A DNA stretch of 64,000 nt from Cryphonectria parasitica EP155 (taxonomy: Eukaryota; Ascomycota; Sordariomycetes; Diaporthales; Cryphonectriaceae), in NCBI RefSeq assembly GCF_011745365.1, contig NW_024468911.1:2598759-2662758 (forward strand), read 5' to 3'. The notes beneath the pieces are model-generated. The model was not told the origin of the DNA. It searched no databases and was given only the letters and a program-made list of their open reading frames with translations. A program made the translations under genes and the position numbers. The first letter of the stretch is position 1. Each line of letters opens with the position of its first letter. This document shows positions 60,681-64,000 of this stretch, piece after piece.

Positions 60681-61240
60681 CTAGTAACGATACCTCGTGG
60701 AATAGTCCTTGGGACTGACAACCAGACCACGACCCTTCTTGGCGCCTCGGTAGATGGTCTCGATAATGTCGATGAGCTCTTGCTTATCCTCAAGAACGAA
60801 GGATAGCTTATTGTTGTTACCGGTGCCGAGATCGCACATGATGTGTTTATTTCTCTGTGCAAATTGAACCCAAGTCAGCAAATAATCCCTTATTTATGAG
60901 CCGTACAACGTGAAGGGAGTAGGCCCTGGCAAGACGGAAAGAAGGGAAAGGTTTGTGTGGGGGTCGGGGTGGCGGAACTGACGAAGAAGAACATGACGGT
61001 GCACGGGTCGTACAGCTCGTACATGGTGTTGAAGTCGGGCACGCGGTCGATGTCGCAGACGTAAATGACGGCAAAATTCTTGACGCGCTCAGCGATCTTG
61101 TAGAGGACTTCGTCCTGGCGCATGCAGTCTGGGTCGTGGTCGCGGCCGAAGCGGATCACGACAAGGCGCTCGTCTTCGGACAGGATGGCTTGGTCGACGT
61201 GCCAGCCGGATTCGAGATGGGGGAGGACGACGGAGCCCAT
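60681..61240 (-). CDS. DIM1: U5 snRNP thioredoxin-like protein DIM1/DIB1
   Basis: Component of the U4/U6.U5 tri-snRNP that prevents premature spliceosome activation; essential in yeasts. Exons 61240-60983 and 60854-60681 (128-nt intron, donor GTCAGT) join in phase to 143 residues, matching the very constant family length (142-143). The thioredoxin-like fold is recognisable from SGWHVDQAI, VVIRFGRDHDPDCM, YVCDIDRVPDFN and, across the intron, VMFFF then RNKHIMCDLGTGNNNK. The end RRGAKKGRGLVVSPKDYS-like block and RYRY are characteristic. The family lost the redox CXXC, as here. Divergent from URB1, 434 bases between starts. Confidence 0.97.
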
Positions 61241-61674
61241 AGCGATGATGGGGGTTTGTACGTTGTGGGGTAAAGGGTTGTTGATGGAAGCTCGTCTGTA
61301 GTGTGTGGTTTTGGACAGCTTGTGCGCAAGCAACGTCGACACCGTGGTGATGGTCGTTGGAAAGTAATGAATGTTGCCTGCCTGTGACAATGGGAAGCCA
61401 GCGGAGACTAAGTAGCCTATAGCCTCTATCTACCACTAAGCTAAGCAACAAGGGGAATGATCATAGTACCCTGTACTATGTACCACGCCAACAAGTATAG
61501 CGGTCCTCTGTTGGCTGATAAGATAAGCCAGAAAGTTGGGCGGTGACAAAAGAAATATCGGCAGAATATCGCAACTTTCCATCCATTCATGGTGAATGTT
61601 GCGACTGGTGGGAGGGATACTGCCCTCTGCACAACCATACAAAACTATTTCATACCACGCTGAGCAACGACAAG
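61241..61674. promoter_or_regulatory. Bidirectional promoter region of DIM1 and URB1
   Basis: 434 bp between two divergent start codons of RNA-metabolism genes. It contains a perfect inverted repeat at 61462-61480, listed separately. Confidence 0.55.
61462..61480. repeat. Perfect inverted repeat CATAGTAC-CCT-GTACTATG
   Basis: 8-bp arms with a 3-base loop, lying 195 bases upstream of URB1 and 222 bases upstream of DIM1. The same 8-mer occurs singly at seven other non-coding places in the window. It could be a factor-binding palindrome or a hairpin. Confidence 0.85.
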
Positions 61675-64000
61675 ATGGGAAAGAGACCGTCTCGGGGAGC
61701 TGATGCGAACACGCGCAACAAGAGGGTGAAGATTGTTCATGAGGCTCCGACAAGCGAAGAGATCCATAACAGCCGGCAACTTCAGCAGCTTCTGGCATTC
61801 GAGCAGGACTTGCAGAAAGCGAGACATGGTGCGTCACAGCCCCGTCGACCTCTTGTCCATCTATCATTATTCCCTATTAACACTTGGCATGTACAGGGTT
61901 GCAATCATTCAAAGTCTTCCTCGACGGGATCCTAACACAAGAGGGCGCCAACAACGACGAGCAAGTCCAGATCTTAAGAGACTACCTCGAATCTGCGAAG
62001 CGACAAGATGGCGATTTCGAGACGACGTACTTCCCGGATATCATGGAGACATGGAGCTATGCTTCCCACTCCAACAATGACAACGTCATGTCAGCGGTGG
62101 CGGTGACCCTGGCTCTGCTGTTGAAGTTCATATCACAGAGACTCGAGCTCGCGGCACACGGGTTGGGCATTGGCCGAACGCTCCTGCACAAGCGGCAGCA
62201 GGATCTCATCGCCCGGAATCTATCAATGGACAAGAGCAAGGAGTTTATAATATCCCCGACGCTAAGGCTGCTGAGGGAGGTCATCTGTCTTGACGGTGGC
62301 ACCCTGGCGAAACCGATTTTCCGCGCGAGGAATTTCACCTTTAAGTCCCTGGCCCGGAATATGGGCATTCGGTATCTCGGCGAGGGTCTCGAAGATATGA
62401 AGAGGCCGTCGGCCCGTACGAATGCCATCCGCCTCTTCCTGAGTGCGCTCAAGTTCCTGCACGCAGAGGCCAAGGTGGAATTGCTGTCGCAGAAGGAGAT
62501 TCCTCTGGCCCTGACAAAATCTCTGAAAGATGATCCACCTTATCTCATCATTGAGATCCTCGACACACTCCAAAATCATGTTCTTAGGGACGAGAAACTC
62601 CCCGGACAGATCAAGGGCAAGCTGCTCAACTCAATGGCCCTGAGCCGGTTCGCATCTCTTTACCAATACGAGCACAACACTTCTAAGGACGACGGGAAAA
62701 CATCAGTGGAAGACGCTGTCCACACATTTCTTATGGTGGCGTGCACTTCTCCGACGGCAGGTATATTGAGGCCGCAATCTGGGTATTATCCCGGGCATGT
62801 CGACCCGGATGACGTTGCGATTCCATTTGCCGGCGATGAGGTGGAGCCTGGTCTGGAAAGCGTCACATGGATGAACAAGTTCCGTGATGACATCCCAGTG
62901 CGCAATGTTCTTCTTGCAGACTTCGTCAAGTGCTTGAAGCCACACTCGAATACCAAGCAGAGCGAGCTGCTCCTCGCTATCTTCCAAGCCGCCCCAGAAC
63001 TGGCGGCCCGGTATTTCATCGACAAACAGTCCTTCACATTTGATCCCAAGCTGTCCGCCACGTGGATAGGCTATTCTGCGTTCCTGTACAAGGCAGTCGA
63101 ACAGCCCATCCCAGACTATTTTGGTCACGCGAATGGATATGCTCGCGTTCCTCCGCCGACATCCATCATCATTGATAATATTCTGCCACTTCCCATGACC
63201 CAGAAGATCCTTGTCAAATGCCTGGCGCAGAGTTCGGACCTCATTCCTTTCATCGTCATGCGACTGCTGGTGGCTGCCATGCAGAAGCTGCAAATAGCTC
63301 TCGGATTTCACGGAGAAGCAGCAAAGACCCAGAACCGGTCTATATGGGATGACTCTGCACGGAGACTTATTGATGAGTTCTGTCAACGGGCGCCAGGTAC
63401 GAAAGAGGTCATTGCGTGCTACAGAGGGGTGGGCGACTCAGATCTGCTGCAGCGTGAGGCGGCGAGCCGGCTGCTGAGGCTCTACTACGAGGTTATCCCT
63501 CAAGTGGCTCTGATGGCCAAGTTTGACGTGTCACCGCTGCTCATCCAAGCCATCAAAGCTCTGGACGAGGAGCAAAAGAGCGACGAGGACCGCAGGCTTC
63601 GGCTGGTGGAATTGGACAACCTACTCGCAATCGCTGGATACTCCCCAGGCATGAGATGGTTCGCCAAGTCCCAGGATCTGCTAGTGTCTCCCTTTGTGGC
63701 TCTGCTCAAAGTCCTCATCACTGCGCCCGCAGGAGTCTCACTGGATGGGCTCAGGAGCGCTCTGGGTGCAGTGGCAGAAGAGCACCAGCTCATCCAGTCT
63801 GCGGGCGGTAGCTCCCTGCCGCTCCTAGACACCCTGCAGTCGACGCAAGACTCGGCCGAAGTATCATCCTGCAATGCTCTTTGGGCCTTGCTTGACAACA
63901 GCGCATCAAGATGTGCAACAGCTCCGGTCAAGTACCTTGAGATGATGCAAGAATTCTATGACGAAGCGGGTAGCGAGGAGCAACATGGCTCGGGTGATTC
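61675..64000 (+). CDS. URB1: Ribosome biogenesis protein URB1/NPA1, N-terminal part (3' truncated by window)
   Basis: Nucleolar factor of early pre-60S particles needed for 25S and 5.8S rRNA processing. Exon 1 is 61675-61828 and exon 2 runs from 61897 past the window end with no stop; the 68-nt intron joins in phase as RHGLQSFKVFLDGIL. About 752 codons are visible of a protein that is usually some 1,700-2,000 residues. The N-terminus is basic (MGKRPSRGAD, NKRVKIV), as expected for a nucleolar protein. The helical-repeat body contains the URB1 N-terminal domain pattern, including LRDYLES, SHSNNDNVMSAVAVTLALLLKF and LTKSLKDDPPYLIIEILDTL. The start is supported by the phase and by the good context acaagATGgg. 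It is divergent from DIM1. Confidence 0.92.

Noticed and set aside
62703..63386. 227-codon minus-strand frame
   Set aside because: Antisense to the continuous URB1 reading frame, which stays open on the + strand to the window end.

Overview
The window is nuclear DNA of a filamentous ascomycete (Pezizomycotina, most likely Sordariomycetes). The evidence is intron-bearing genes with short GT-AG introns, GC-rich third codon positions, long pyrimidine-rich leaders, and proteins that read as fungal housekeeping orthologues (peroxisomal Lon, P450 reductase ending in EDVWS, Tao3/Mor2, a Zn2Cys6 factor). I saw no rRNA, tRNA, CRISPR array, intact transposon, phage or biosynthetic cluster. The class assignment is an inference from protein character, not from a search.

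Layout, left to right: 3' end of a Ras GTPase (+, to 373); AT-rich, stop-dense tract (about 1310-2650); isopentenyl-diphosphate isomerase (+, 3654-4596); GNAT acetyltransferase (+, 6100-6999); RPA32/RFA2 (-, 7872-8906) divergent from peroxisomal Lon protease (+, 9848-12931); a 13.9-kb stretch with no gene I can support (12932-26839), full of homopolymer and short tandem repeats; Zn2Cys6 regulator with an 8-nt microexon (+, 26840-29163); MLH1 (+, 32953-35231) convergent with proteasome RPN1 (-, 35619-38501); RIO2 (+, 39130-40456) divergent from RPN1; a two-RRM RNA-binding protein with seven exons (-, 41007-43048) behind 4 kb of apparently non-coding upstream DNA; NADPH-cytochrome P450 reductase (-, 47101-49338) divergent from the Furry/Tao3/Mor2 scaffold (+, 51930-60015); U5 snRNP protein DIM1/DIB1 (-, 60681-61240) divergent from URB1/NPA1 (+, 61675 to beyond the window end).

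The genes form no pathway cluster. They cover signalling and polarity (Ras, Tao3), isoprenoid and P450 electron supply (IDI1, CPR), DNA replication and repair (RFA2, MLH1), protein turnover (Lon, RPN1), ribosome and splicing machinery (RIO2, URB1, DIM1) and regulation (Zn2Cys6, RRM). Exon joins were set by hand so that reading phase, GT/AG borders and family conservation agree.

I found no convincing undescribed system. The points most worth a second look are: the 8-nt exon that carries a zinc-ligand cysteine of the transcription factor; two genes whose start codon sits alone in a 4-nt coding exon; an 8-mer (CATAGTAC) recurring in non-coding DNA, once as a perfect hairpin in the DIM1-URB1 promoter; the 13.9-kb gene desert; and promoter motifs that fit the function of their gene (MluI box at RFA2, CCTCGG at peroxisomal Lon).
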